From: Bdellovibrionales bacterium | GTDB taxonomy: Bacteria; Bdellovibrionota; Bdellovibrionia; Bdellovibrionales; UBA1609 | Assembly: GCA_020630675.1 (NCBI GenBank) | Contig: JAHDIR010000015.1 | Location: forward strand, 1-60,879 | Reading direction: 5' to 3' | DNA: 60,879 nucleotides | Part shown: positions 9,479-18,092 of the stretch, piece after piece | Numbering within the stretch: the first letter of the stretch is position 1 | How the letters are laid out: every line of letters begins with the position of its first letter | Position numbers and translations under genes: made by a program | Notes under the pieces: generated by a model | What the model was told of the DNA's origin: nothing | What the model saw: only the letters and a program-made list of their open reading frames with translations | Database searches by the model: none

Positions 9479-11041
9479 ATGGATACATCAGTAAAAAATA
9501 AAAGTTGGTCAAATCATTTTTCGTCTTTATTAAAGCCAACAAATATAGCCATGATGTTTCTTGGGTTTTCAGCCGGGCTTCCGATTTTATTAATTTTTTC
9601 ATCACTATCTTTATGGTTACGAGAGGCTGGGGTAGATAAAGCTTCAGTGACTTATTTTAGTTGGGCGGCACTTGGGTATTCGTTTAAATTTATTTGGGCT
9701 CCCATTGTTGATCGCTTTCCTTTGCCTTTATTAAAAAAAATGGGACGTAGAAAATCTTGGTTATTACTTTCTCAGGTTCTCATTATTTTTTCAATTTGTG
9801 GGATGGCTTTAACTGACCCATCTCAATCGTCTTCGGCCTTAACGGTTATGGCTTGGTTTGCAGTTCTTTTAGGCTTTTCATCGGCAACACAAGACATAGT
9901 GATTGATGCTTATCGAATTGAGTCTGATCATGCGGATATGCAGGGCATTCTTTCTTCCACTTATATTGTTGGTTATCGCATCGGAATGATTGTGGCTGGA
10001 GCGGGTGCTTTGTTTTTAGCTAGCTTTTTAGGGTCAACCAAAGAGAGTTACAGTTACTCCGCTTGGCAATGGACATACGTTATTATGGCCTCCACGATGC
10101 TTTTAGGTGTATTAACCACTCTTATTATTCCTGAACCAAAAGAAGCTCAGCTAAGAAAAACCAAATATTTAGATAAAGACTATTTAAATTTCTTTTTATT
10201 GTTTTTAATAATGGTGGCTACATTTGTAGGTGTATATGTTTATAGCGGTGTATATGTTTTTTCTAACTCAGTTCTAAAGAGCTTATTAAACTCTTCAAAA
10301 GTCATGGGTTTTTTAATGGAGGTTGTACATTTTGTTACCTCTGTTTTAGTTGTTGTGATTGTTACGAAATTGCTTTTGTTAACTCATATATTTAATCGTG
10401 AGATGATTAATGAAACTTATGTTTCTCCCGTGAAAGAGTTTTTTCAGCGTTATGGTCGATCAATAGCTATTTTGTTGTTATGTTTGATTGGCTCCTACCG
10501 GTTAAGCGACATTGTCTTGGGCGTAATCTCAAATGTTTTTTACCAAGACCTCGGTTTTTCAAAACAGCAAATTGCAAGTATTGTTAAAACTTTTGGTTTA
10601 GTCATGACCCTTGTTGGAGGTTTTTTAGGGGGATTATTAACGGCACGCTTTGGAGTGATGAGAATTTTATTCTTAGGGGCTTTATTGTCTGCGGGTACGA
10701 ATTTGCTATTTATGGTTTTAGCTCATTTGGGAAATCATTTACCTATGCTTTATTTAGTGATTTCTGTCGATAACTTATCGGCAGGTCTTGCCAGTGCAGC
10801 TTTTATTGCTTTTTTATCAAGTTTAACCAACATATCTTTTACAGCTGTTCAGTACGCCATTTTTTCATCTTTAATGACACTATTACCAAAGGTTTTAGGG
10901 GGGTACTCCGGAACAATGGTAAAAAATATGGGTTATTCTAATTTCTTTCTATTTACGGCTATCATTGGGCTACCTGTTTTAATTTTAGTAAAATGGGCTC
11001 ACCATAAATTGGATATTAAAGAGCCAACCTTAAAAAAGTAA
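9479..11041 (+). CDS. ampG: AmpG-like MFS permease (muropeptide transporter family)
   Basis: A 520-residue polytopic membrane protein with about 12-14 hydrophobic segments. The N-terminus (FSAGLPILL, SLWLREAGV, YSFKFIWAPIVDR) is characteristic of the AmpG/PAT branch of the major facilitator superfamily, whose members import anhydro-muropeptides during cell-wall recycling. A central hydrophobic insertion and a loop at about residues 215-325 make it longer than E. coli AmpG (about 490). Substrate is inferred from family only. It is followed by a strong intrinsic terminator. No beta-lactamase or AmpR-like gene is nearby, so a recycling or predator-specific uptake role is more likely than ampC induction. 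Confidence 0.85.
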   Translation: MDTSVKNKSWSNHFSSLLKPTNIAMMFLGFSAGLPILLIFSSLSLWLREAGVDKASVTYFSWAALGYSFKFIWAPIVDRFPLPLLKKMGRRKSWLLLSQVLIIFSICGMALTDPSQSSSALTVMAWFAVLLGFSSATQDIVIDAYRIESDHADMQGILSSTYIVGYRIGMIVAGAGALFLASFLGSTKESYSYSAWQWTYVIMASTMLLGVLTTLIIPEPKEAQLRKTKYLDKDYLNFFLLFLIMVATFVGVYVYSGVYVFSNSVLKSLLNSSKVMGFLMEVVHFVTSVLVVVIVTKLLLLTHIFNREMINETYVSPVKEFFQRYGRSIAILLLCLIGSYRLSDIVLGVISNVFYQDLGFSKQQIASIVKTFGLVMTLVGGFLGGLLTARFGVMRILFLGALLSAGTNLLFMVLAHLGNHLPMLYLVISVDNLSAGLASAAFIAFLSSLTNISFTAVQYAIFSSLMTLLPKVLGGYSGTMVKNMGYSNFFLFTAIIGLPVLILVKWAHHKLDIKEPTLKK

Positions 11042-11044
11042 TAC

Positions 11045-11078
11045 AAACGATAACTTAACTTGTTATCGTTTTTTTATA
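11045..11078 (+). terminator. Intrinsic terminator after the AmpG-like gene
   Basis: A perfect 10-bp stem, AAACGATAAC with GTTATCGTTT, and a 7-base loop are followed by an uninterrupted T run, 3 bp after the stop codon. Confidence 0.9.
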
Positions 11079-11255
11079 AAACCCACTTCAGCTTTTTAAT
11101 TTATTTATTAAATATTCTAAACCTCAGATTTAGTTTTTCTCGACTGAATTATTCAATGCTATCGACTATTCTATCTAAAGAAGCCTGTTGTAAAGAGGGT
11201 GGGCTTTAAATAGAAATAAATTAAAATACAAAGAATTAGAGTCTAAGAGGAAATG

Positions 11256-11975
11256 ATGTCTTTTAAAATAAGTGTTGTTATTCCAGTTAAAAATGAAATG
11301 AGTTATGGTTATATTAAGCCAATTTTGAATTCTTTTGCCAATACTAGTTTCATTGAGCCCTTATGGGTTTTGTCAGAAAGCCATGATGGAACCCATGAGT
11401 TTTTGTTAAATCAAAAACAAAAAGTTATTTTTTGTTCAAAAAACTCAAGAGCTGCTCGATTAAATTTAGGAATTTCACAAGCCTCATCAGATTTTGTTTT
11501 ACTTCATCACCCAAGGAGCTTATTAGCTAAAAAAGCTTTTCATCAATTGAGAGATCACTTTCGAGCTCAACCAAGAACATGGGGGGGCTTTACCCATCAA
11601 TTTCAGGAAAACCCTTACCGCCTTCTTGATTTTACCTCATTTTATTCAAATCGAGTGCGTTTTGATCGAGCAGGAATCATATATTTAGACCATTGTATCT
11701 TTTTTAATAAAGCCCTTTTGCCAGAAGGTCCGCCGATGGCTGAGGTTGATATTTTTGAAGATACACTTTTTAGTCAGGCTCTATTAAAGAATCAACGGCC
11801 TAAAAGGCTCAGCGAAACGTCTGTAACCTCATCGGTTCGCTTTGAAACTAACGGTGTATGGAGGCAGGCAATAATGAATCAGGCGCTTAAGCTGGGGTTT
11901 CACTTTAGCCTTTCCCACCAAAAAATGAATAAACTTTACGAAAAAGGGCTAAACCTAAATAGCTCCTATAACTAA
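11256..11975 (+). CDS. Glycosyltransferase family 2-like protein with atypical metal-binding motif
   Basis: A 239-residue GT-A fold-like protein. The N-terminus SVVIPVKNE and the spaced SESHDGT, RAARLNLG and SSDFVLLHHP elements match GT2 enzymes of the type usually reading LHADT at the DxD position. Here that site reads LHHPRS, so the usual acidic metal ligand is missing. WGGF and a later DIFEDTLFS segment keep the rest of the pattern. It may be an inactive or divergent transferase. Of two adjacent ATGs the second (11256) has better spacing from GAGG (five bases). It stands alone between two terminated units; the donor and acceptor are unknown. Confidence 0.6.
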   Translation: MSFKISVVIPVKNEMSYGYIKPILNSFANTSFIEPLWVLSESHDGTHEFLLNQKQKVIFCSKNSRAARLNLGISQASSDFVLLHHPRSLLAKKAFHQLRDHFRAQPRTWGGFTHQFQENPYRLLDFTSFYSNRVRFDRAGIIYLDHCIFFNKALLPEGPPMAEVDIFEDTLFSQALLKNQRPKRLSETSVTSSVRFETNGVWRQAIMNQALKLGFHFSLSHQKMNKLYEKGLNLNSSYN

Positions 11976-12095
11976 TTCATATTCTGTCGATTAACGTTGA
12001 AATTCAGTTCGTCTACAGCTATGTTAACGGCTCATAATTTTTATTAAACTGAGCTATTGCGCTTAGCATAACAGAAAACCTAGGGAGGTTTTAAA

Positions 12096-12671
12096 ATGGC
12101 TTTTACATTACCAGAATTACCATACTCTAAAGATTCGCTTTCTCCCCATATTAGTCCTGAAACTCTTGAGTTTCATTTCGAAAAACATCATAAAGGCTAC
12201 TTATCTAAGTTGAACGCAGCTGTAGAAGGCACTGAAAATGCAGATAAATCTTTAGAAGATATTATTAAGTCTAGCAACGGTGGTTTATTTAACAATGCCG
12301 CTCAAGTTTGGAACCACACTTTTTATTGGAACTCTATGGGGCCAGGAAAAGGTGGAGAACCAAAGGGTGCTTTAGCCACGGCTATTAACGAAAAGTGGGG
12401 ATCTTACAGTTCTTTTAAAGAGGAATTTAACAAAGTGGCTGCCGGAACTTTTGGTTCAGGTTGGGCTTGGCTTGTTAAAAACAGCGCTGGTGCTCTTGAG
12501 ATTGTTTCTACAAGCAATGCAGGAAACCCAATGACAGATGGTCATACTCCACTTATGACTTGTGATGTTTGGGAGCATGCTTATTATATTGATTACAGAA
12601 ACGCTAGACCTAAGTACTTAGAAAGTTTTTGGAACTTAGTGAACTGGGATTTTGCTGAAGGTAACTTCTAA
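12096..12671 (+). CDS. sodB: Iron superoxide dismutase
   Basis: A 191-residue protein of normal length for a bacterial Fe-SOD, converting superoxide to peroxide and oxygen. Metal ligands are His27, His74, Asp157 and His161 (in [13 protein letters not shown]). Gln70 in [14 protein letters not shown] is the second-sphere residue typical of the iron rather than the manganese enzyme. There is no signal peptide, so it is cytoplasmic. GGGAGG is placed well before the ATG. A terminator follows closely, so it is a single-gene unit. For a predator or surface-exposed bacterium it would protect against oxidative bursts; that is inference. Confidence 0.96.
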   Translation: MAFTLPELPYSKDSLSPHISPETLEFHFEKHHKGYLSKLNAAVEGTENADKSLEDIIKSSNGGLFNNAAQVWNHTFYWNSMGPGKGGEPKGALATAINEKWGSYSSFKEEFNKVAAGTFGSGWAWLVKNSAGALEIVSTSNAGNPMTDGHTPLMTCDVWEHAYYIDYRNARPKYLESFWNLVNWDFAEGNF

Positions 12672-12730
12672 ATTTGCTCTGAAAGTGTCGCATTTTTAAT
12701 TAAAGCGATTTTCTATAACTACAAATATAT

Positions 12731-12765
12731 AAAACGGAAATCAGTTATTGATTTCCGTTTTTTTT
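12731..12765 (+). terminator. Intrinsic terminator after sodB
   Basis: A 13-bp perfect stem (AAAACGGAAATCA with its complement) and a 5-base loop are followed by T8. Confidence 0.9.
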
Positions 12766-12901
12766 ATTTAAGATTTTTTGTAAAAAGTAGGTCTCAACAT
12801 TAGTCCGGTTTTTTTGGGGCTCATTGTCTTTCATAGACCCTCATGGGTTTTATTGTAAAAATAAATTTCGTTTATAATTTAAAATGAAAGGAGACTTATT
12901 T

Positions 12902-13984
12902 GTGAAATTTTTGTTTACTATACTTTTAAGTGTTGGTTTATTGGGGTGTAGTTCAGATGGTTCAAGCTCATCCCCATCATTGGGCCCTGCCGCATCAACT
13001 TTTGGTAAGGCAAGTTCTGCAATCTCAGGGGCGGGTCAAAGTTTACCTGGAGCGGTTTCTTTAACAGGCGCAAAATCCGGAACTATAGAAACCTTAGCTT
13101 CTGTTTGTGAAGGGGGAGTGACCGATTTATCTTCAGATGCAAGTGGCGCAGGAGAGTTCTTAGGCTGCCTATTAACAGCTAATAGTAAAAACCCAGAAAC
13201 ACCTCTTGGTTCATTTCACTTAGTGAATCAAATTATGGCGATGTTAGAAGGTAATATTAGTTTTACCTATGCCTCAACTTATACAAATCATGAAAATATC
13301 ACTGGAAGTGTAGATACCTCTGATGGCGTTCAATCTGTAACACTGTCATTAAGAGAAAGATCTTTAAGTTCAAACTGGAGCTACCATATTCAGTTGTGCA
13401 TATTAAACCTGGATGGAACTCCTTTAAACACTTCTCTTGCTGATTGCACAAGTGGAAGCTTTAACTTTGAAGTTTACCTAGTTGATGACGGAACGAAGTT
13501 AGGTTTTAAAACTATTGAAAGGTTTGGAAGCTTCTCTGGGGGAGCGGCTTTCTTAATTGATAACTCAACCAATGAGCTAAGGTTTGAAGGTTGGGATGAA
13601 GCTAATGGGCGTCATTCAAGAGTTTATGTTGCCGGTGCGGTTTCAACAGACTTTTCTTTAACAGGTGTTACTGGAATTGAAGTTGCTATTGCTGACCAAG
13701 GTATTGAAAACTCTGGAGATGGAACAGATGCTCTTTATGCTGAGTTTGATGGAACGAACCTCTGTATTAATGCCATTGATGATAATGATAACGATCATAC
13801 AAATGGCTTTGGTAATTCTAATACTGATTTACAGGCTCAAGGAACATGTGCTTCTTATCCTGATTATAATGCAGGGTTTTTCACTGCAAGTGGCTTAGAA
13901 GCCTTTTTATCAGATGAAACCAAAGGTATTTTAGATTTCACAGCAGCCAGTTTTGGAATTTCAAACTACTTTATAAATAATTAA
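12902..13984 (+). CDS. Lipoprotein of unknown function
   Basis: I do not recognise this 360-residue protein. The GTG at 12902 is preferred: AAAGGAG lies eight bases upstream, while an in-frame ATG 18 bases further up has that ribosome site inside its own coding sequence. The signal peptide ends in LLGC, a lipobox, followed by a Ser/Gly linker. The body is soluble with about seven Cys and a repeated aspartate-rich stretch near the end (DDNDNDHTN), which could bind calcium. There are no transmembrane helices. A terminator follows immediately, so it is monocistronic. It is probably an envelope lipoprotein; no function can be assigned. Confidence 0.75.
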   Translation: MKFLFTILLSVGLLGCSSDGSSSSPSLGPAASTFGKASSAISGAGQSLPGAVSLTGAKSGTIETLASVCEGGVTDLSSDASGAGEFLGCLLTANSKNPETPLGSFHLVNQIMAMLEGNISFTYASTYTNHENITGSVDTSDGVQSVTLSLRERSLSSNWSYHIQLCILNLDGTPLNTSLADCTSGSFNFEVYLVDDGTKLGFKTIERFGSFSGGAAFLIDNSTNELRFEGWDEANGRHSRVYVAGAVSTDFSLTGVTGIEVAIADQGIENSGDGTDALYAEFDGTNLCINAIDDNDNDHTNGFGNSNTDLQAQGTCASYPDYNAGFFTASGLEAFLSDETKGILDFTAASFGISNYFINN

Positions 13985-14009
13985 TAATTTATTTAATTTC
14001 AAATAAGCC

Positions 14010-14044
14010 AAAGCCTCCTTTTATCAGTAAGGGGGCTTTTTTTA
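14010..14044 (+). terminator. Intrinsic terminator after the orphan lipoprotein
   Basis: An 11-bp stem, AAAGCCTCCTT with AAGGGGGCTTT (one G-T pair), an 8-base loop and a T8 tail. Confidence 0.88.
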
Positions 14045-14110
14045 TATTTTCATTCATCATTTTTTTTTGTATAACTATTTTTTTATTTATTAGCTATTAA
14101 GGTTGTGTTT

Positions 14111-14566
14111 ATGCAGTTTCTACATTCAATGATCAGAGTACAAAACTTAGAAAATTCTCTTAAATTTTATTGTGATATTTTAGGTTTAAAAGAAGTCAGT
14201 CGACAAGAGAGTGAAAAAGGTCGGTTTACACTGATTTTTCTGGCTGCTGAAGAAGATTTTGAAAGAGCCTCTGAGGTTAAGTCTCCTTTGATAGAATTAA
14301 CTTATAATTGGCCCACAGAAAATGAAGCTCCTGAAGATTATGGCAATGCTCGTAACTTTGGTCATTTGGCTTTTCGAGTAAAAGATATTTATAAAACTTG
14401 CGAACATATTCAGAATCAAGGAGTGACGATTAACCGGCCTCCAAGAGACGGTTATATGGCTTTTTTAAAGTCACCAGATAATATCTCTATTGAACTGCTC
14501 CAAAAAGGTAGCCCTCTTCCGCCAAAAGAACCGTGGGCATCCATGGAAAACGTTGGTACCTGGTAG
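14111..14566 (+). CDS. gloA: Glyoxalase I (lactoylglutathione lyase)
   Basis: A 151-residue VOC-fold enzyme that isomerises the hemithioacetal of methylglyoxal and glutathione to lactoylglutathione. Metal ligands fit the family: His5, Glu62 (IELTYNW), His85 (FGHLAFRV) and Glu128 (IELLQ). The ATG at 14111 is preferred to the GTG at 14105 because AAGG lies eight bases before it, and His5 then matches E. coli GloA numbering. The last 22 codons (from 14500) lie inside a perfect 95-bp repeat that recurs at 16223, beyond the AbiE islet. The gene itself is intact. Confidence 0.92.
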   Translation: MQFLHSMIRVQNLENSLKFYCDILGLKEVSRQESEKGRFTLIFLAAEEDFERASEVKSPLIELTYNWPTENEAPEDYGNARNFGHLAFRVKDIYKTCEHIQNQGVTINRPPRDGYMAFLKSPDNISIELLQKGSPLPPKEPWASMENVGTW

Positions 14567-14594
14567 TTTTACGACTTAAAGCGATAACCTGTTT
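14500..14594. repeat. Left copy of the 95-bp direct repeat flanking the AbiE islet
   Basis: This segment is identical, with no mismatch, to 16223-16317. It holds the last 67 bases of gloA, two intergenic bases and, in antisense, a non-functional 26-base copy of the 3' end of the ABC permease gene. Identity stops at 14595 (A) against 16318 (T) and before 14500. Confidence 0.97.
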
Positions 14595-14665
14595 ATCTAT
14601 TAAATGAGGATATTTCGTAAAACTCAACTATTATCAAATAATATATAAAATCATTTTAAAAAAAA

Positions 14666-15499
14666 CTATAAATCAAGTTTTTTAAGTTCATTCAAAAATG
14701 TCGAAAGGCAATTTTCAAATTCAACCTTTTCAGAAACAACAGAAGATACCTTACTCCATGACTTTTCAACTAAGCCATAGCTATAAGATTTCATAGTTTC
14801 ATAAATACTTTCAGGCAAATTGGTCTCACGGTGTTGAAAGCATTTCATTAATGATTTTTTAAGTTTATTTTTATTTGCCTGTGGAAGATATAAAGATAAA
14901 TCATAAAGATCTTTTGCCCTTGAACTACCACCCTCTCTAGAAATAAAGGCGTGAATTTTTTCAGATATTATCGTTTCTACAGGATAAACCTTCCAGCTTA
15001 ATTCACCTTCGCCCAGAAGAGTTGAAGTTTTTTCTAAAACTGGGGCGGGGTATATCAAATCATCAAACCCAATATCAAGGTGAACTTTAACAGATCTTGA
15101 GATATCTTTAGGCTGCTTGCCAAGCCCCGTACGGTAAATTTGCTTCAGCCCCCCCTTATATGACTGCAGCAATAGGTTCTCTTCTTTTTCAAAAACAAAC
15201 CAAACTCCATCATCGCTTTCTGACTGAATAATTTTTTTGAGTTGATTTATATGCTCTTTATTTTTAGAGCCATTTAAAACAGCATCTAAATCAATCGTAT
15301 ATCTTTTAGAGTTGTAAACTCTAAGACCGACAAACCCACCTTTGAAAACAAGTTGATCACGTAAAGATGTTGCAAGAATTCTATAAGCCATTCTTTCTAT
15401 AAAAAAATTCATTGCAACATAGTTGTAAGCAATATTGCTCTCTCTAGATATCTCTGATAACTTTTTCGATATTGATTGAGCTATTTCGTTAGGGCTCAT
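14666..15499 (-). CDS. abiEii: AbiEii toxin, nucleotidyltransferase of a type IV toxin-antitoxin system
   Basis: A 277-residue DUF1814/AbiEii protein. Family motifs are visible: FKGGFVGLR followed by TIDLDAVL (the nucleotidyltransferase acidic pair), ISEKIHAFISR, and RAKDLYDLSLYL near the centre. AbiEii enzymes use nucleotides to block growth, giving abortive infection or plasmid stabilisation; the exact target here is unknown. I start it at the ATG at 15499, which overlaps the abiEi stop as ATGA with GGGAG upstream. An in-frame ATG at 15517 is the alternative and would add six residues. It is co-transcribed with the antitoxin and forms part of the islet bounded by direct repeats. Confidence 0.9.
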   Translation of the reverse strand: MSPNEIAQSISKKLSEISRESNIAYNYVAMNFFIERMAYRILATSLRDQLVFKGGFVGLRVYNSKRYTIDLDAVLNGSKNKEHINQLKKIIQSESDDGVWFVFEKEENLLLQSYKGGLKQIYRTGLGKQPKDISRSVKVHLDIGFDDLIYPAPVLEKTSTLLGEGELSWKVYPVETIISEKIHAFISREGGSSRAKDLYDLSLYLPQANKNKLKKSLMKCFQHRETNLPESIYETMKSYSYGLVEKSWSKVSSVVSEKVEFENCLSTFLNELKKLDL

Positions 15500-16083
15500 G
15501 CTATCAAAAGCTCCCATTTTTTCTCTAAATAAGAAAGCATTTTCAGCTTTTTTCCCATCTTGTAAAGTTGTCCCTCTGTAGTTAGCTGTTCTTTTAATGC
15601 TTCAGTAATTGCTTTAAATACTATTGCTTCACCTATTTTATTCTGAAATTTTAACCCCTCAACCAAAGCCCTCTCAATGTTTACAATTTTAAAACCATCT
15701 TTATTTACTACTCCTGAGGTTAATGAAGATTTGGTTTTTATTGTTTTATACTTCTTATCTGTAGAAACTCTTCTGTCTGGAGGGGTGAGAACCCAAACTT
15801 TAGGCGAAACTTGATCAACAAGGTTATAAAACTCTAATGCTGAAAGACCACCAATAACCGAGTCCTTGCCAAATTTTTTACAAGCAATAATGTAATCTAA
15901 AAATTTAAAATTTATTTTGGCATTTTTATGAAGATACAGACCACGAGATACTCTTTCAATCATATGGGTAGACTTAATAAGCCTAAATAGAGTTGGCTGT
16001 GATATTGATAATGTACTCAGGGCCTCATTAGTAGAGAAAACTCCCAATACCTCGAGTTTTTTTAATTGGTTATCTTTATTCAT
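15496..16083 (-). CDS. abiEi: AbiEi antitoxin and transcriptional autorepressor
   Basis: A 195-residue AbiEi-family protein. Residues about 8-55 form the winged-helix domain (STNEALSTLSISQPTLFRL, then RGLYLHK). The rest is the AbiEi C-terminal region with SVIGGLSALEFYNL and a conserved VLTPPDRR segment. In the studied systems AbiEi represses its own promoter by binding inverted repeats, and counters the toxin without stable protein contact (type IV). A perfect 18-bp inverted repeat sits 11 bp before the start codon here, fitting that model. The toxin gene is translationally coupled downstream. Confidence 0.9.
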   Translation of the reverse strand: MNKDNQLKKLEVLGVFSTNEALSTLSISQPTLFRLIKSTHMIERVSRGLYLHKNAKINFKFLDYIIACKKFGKDSVIGGLSALEFYNLVDQVSPKVWVLTPPDRRVSTDKKYKTIKTKSSLTSGVVNKDGFKIVNIERALVEGLKFQNKIGEAIVFKAITEALKEQLTTEGQLYKMGKKLKMLSYLEKKWELLIA

Positions 16084-16094
16084 ATTACGTATTT

Positions 16095-16140
16095 TGAATT
16101 AAAATGCACTTTTAATCAAGATAAAGTGCATTTTAATTCA
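16095..16140 (-). promoter_or_regulatory. Candidate AbiEi operator: 18-bp perfect inverted repeat
   Basis: TGAATTAAAATGCACTTT at 16095-16112 is the exact complement of 16123-16140, separated by 10 bases. It lies just upstream of abiEi, where the promoter should be. AbiEi proteins are known to bind paired inverted repeats in their own promoters. No T tract follows on either side, so a terminator is less likely. Confidence 0.8.
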
Positions 16141-16222
16141 TATGGTCCGAACCAAAGGCTTCACCTTCCCAATCATAAGTCTTGTAATAAAAAAAATGAG
16201 CCGAAGTTTACTGAAAGTCTAA

Positions 16223-16317
16223 CCAAAAAGGTAGCCCTCTTCCGCCAAAAGAACCGTGGGCATCCATGGAAAACGTTGGTACCTGGTAGTTTTACGACTT
16301 AAAGCGATAACCTGTTT
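16223..16317. repeat. Right copy of the 95-bp direct repeat
   Basis: Identical to 14500-14594. It contains a dead 67-base copy of the gloA 3' end, ending at the would-be stop at 16289, and the functional last 26 bases of the ABC permease gene on the opposite strand. Confidence 0.97.
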
Positions 16318-17056
16318 TAAAAATCCACCGCACAGTGGCCAGGCATACGATTAAAAATAAACTAATCATAATTAAACTCACATTAAGACTAACATCGGCA
16401 GTATTATAAAAACTCCAACGAAACCCGCTAATTAAATAAACAACTGGGTTTGCCATAGAAATTTTTTGCCATAAGGGCGGCAGCATTTTTATCGAATAAA
16501 AGCTTCCCCCTAAAAATGCTAGGGGAGTAATCACGAGTAAGGGTATAATTTGTATTTTTTCAAAATTATCGGCCCAAACACCAATGATAAACCCGAGTAA
16601 GCTAAAAGTTATAGAAGTTAAAAACAAAAAGAATAACATCCAGAAGGGGTGTTGAATGTTGAGGTCTACAAATAAAGTGGCTGTGGCTAAAATCAGGGTT
16701 CCAACAATAATAGATTTAGTGGCAGCCGCTCCAACATAGCCAATGAGAATTTCAACATAAGAAATGGGAGCAGAGAGAATTTCATAAATGGTTCCAGCAA
16801 ACCGAGGTAAATATATACCAAAGGAGGCATTGGTTACACTGTTAGTAAGTACAGATAGCATAATTAACCCAGGAACAATGAAAGAGGCGTAGCTCACTCC
16901 CTCAACTTCATTAATGCGTGAACCAATGGCAGAGCCAAAAACGACAAAATAAAGAGAGGTTGAAATTACCGGTGAGGCCACACTTTGCCCGAGAGTTCTT
17001 TTCATACGAGCCATTTCAAAAAGATAAATTGTTTTTATTGCTTGAAAATTAATCAT
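16292..17056 (-). CDS. ABC-2 type transporter permease (YadH-like)
   Basis: A 254-residue membrane protein with six predicted helices and the ABC-2 fold pattern, including [11 protein letters not shown] and the [13 protein letters not shown] motif typical of YadH/NodJ-like export permeases. It pairs with the ATPase encoded immediately upstream; the two reading frames overlap by 4 bp. The substrate is unknown; related pairs export lipids, polysaccharides or drugs. Its last nine codons including the stop lie within the right 95-bp repeat, so the gene kept its true end after the AbiE insertion. Confidence 0.9.
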   Translation of the reverse strand: MINFQAIKTIYLFEMARMKRTLGQSVASPVISTSLYFVVFGSAIGSRINEVEGVSYASFIVPGLIMLSVLTNSVTNASFGIYLPRFAGTIYEILSAPISYVEILIGYVGAAATKSIIVGTLILATATLFVDLNIQHPFWMLFFLFLTSITFSLLGFIIGVWADNFEKIQIIPLLVITPLAFLGGSFYSIKMLPPLWQKISMANPVVYLISGFRWSFYNTADVSLNVSLIMISLFLIVCLATVRWIFKTGYRFKS

Positions 17057-17976
17057 TGCTTATGAACCAATGCCACGAAAATTTCTTCGAGGGAACTTTT
17101 TTGAGTGTTAATATCATTGAAACGAATATTGTTTTTTACAAGTTCTTCTAGGAGGCTACAAATACCACTGTCTTCTTTTTTAGAGTCAAAGTTATAAGTT
17201 AAAATGTTCTTATTAAGTTCCAAATTAAATGAAGACAATGAGCTAGGCAGTTTTTGATGGTTTTCACTGAGCTCAATAGTGAGTTTTTTAGATCCCATCT
17301 TTTGCATTAACTGGTCTTTTTCTTCAACAAGAATTAATTCCCCTTGATTAATCACACCCACACGATCGGCCATTTCTTCGGCCTCTTCAATATAATGAGT
17401 GGTGAGTATAATAGTGACTCCAGCTTCTCTAAGTTTTCTCACCTGTTGCCACATATCTTTTCTGAGCTCAACATCCACTCCGGCTGTAGGCTCATCTAAA
17501 AATAATACTTCAGGCTCATGCGATAATGCCTTGGCAATCATTACCCGACGTTTCATTCCTCCTGATAAAGTCATCATGGGATTATCTTTTTTGTCCCATA
17601 ATGAAAGGTCTTTGAGTAATTGTTCGATATATTGGGGGTTAGGTTTTTTGCCAAAGAGGCCTCGACTAAAACAAACTGTATTCCATACGGATTCAAAAGC
17701 ATCTGTATTAAGCTCTTGAGGAACTAAACCAATTAAAGATCTCGTTTTCTTGTAGTCACTAAGAATATCATGGCCGCCGACAGTGACCTGTCCTTCTGAT
17801 GGGTTAGAAATTCCACAAATAATGCTTATCATTGTGGTTTTACCAGCTCCATTAGGGCCCAGAAGAGCAAAAATCTCTCCTTTGTTAATTTTTAAATTAA
17901 CACTTTTTAAGGCTTTAAAACCACCGGCATAGGTTTTACAGAGTTGTTTTATTTCAATAATGCTATTGTTTTTCAT
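17053..17976 (-). CDS. ABC transporter ATP-binding protein (YadG-like)
   Basis: A 307-residue ATPase for the ABC-2 exporter encoded by the next gene. It shows Walker [10 protein letters not shown], the Q-loop LVPQE, signature LSGGMKRR, Walker [13 protein letters not shown] and the switch His in TTHYIEEAE. The C-terminal 80 residues are a small accessory domain common to the NodI/YadG/DrrA group, ending in [10 protein letters not shown]. It is divergent from the M14 peptidase gene, so 17977-18092 should contain promoters for both directions. Confidence 0.93.
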   Translation of the reverse strand: MKNNSIIEIKQLCKTYAGGFKALKSVNLKINKGEIFALLGPNGAGKTTMISIICGISNPSEGQVTVGGHDILSDYKKTRSLIGLVPQELNTDAFESVWNTVCFSRGLFGKKPNPQYIEQLLKDLSLWDKKDNPMMTLSGGMKRRVMIAKALSHEPEVLFLDEPTAGVDVELRKDMWQQVRKLREAGVTIILTTHYIEEAEEMADRVGVINQGELILVEEKDQLMQKMGSKKLTIELSENHQKLPSSLSSFNLELNKNILTYNFDSKKEDSGICSLLEELVKNNIRFNDINTQKSSLEEIFVALVHKQ

Positions 17977-18092
17977 AAAAGTAAGTATATAGCTCTAACT
18001 ATCAAAGGATCAACTGTTAGAATGAGATTATCTAACGGTAATCTAATTGACCAGGCTAGATAAATTTTCTGATTATTCTTATACTAATTAAA

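Larger units (their letters stand above)
14595..16222. mobile_element. AbiE toxin-antitoxin islet bounded by 95-bp direct repeats
   Basis: This 1628-bp unique segment carries only abiEi, abiEii and their operator. It lies exactly between two identical 95-bp repeats. Removing one repeat plus this segment restores a simple convergent gloA/permease pair with 2 bp between stop codons, so this is an insertion into that junction. No integrase or transposase is present, so the mobilising mechanism is unknown. Calling it mobile is inference from the structure. Confidence 0.75.
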
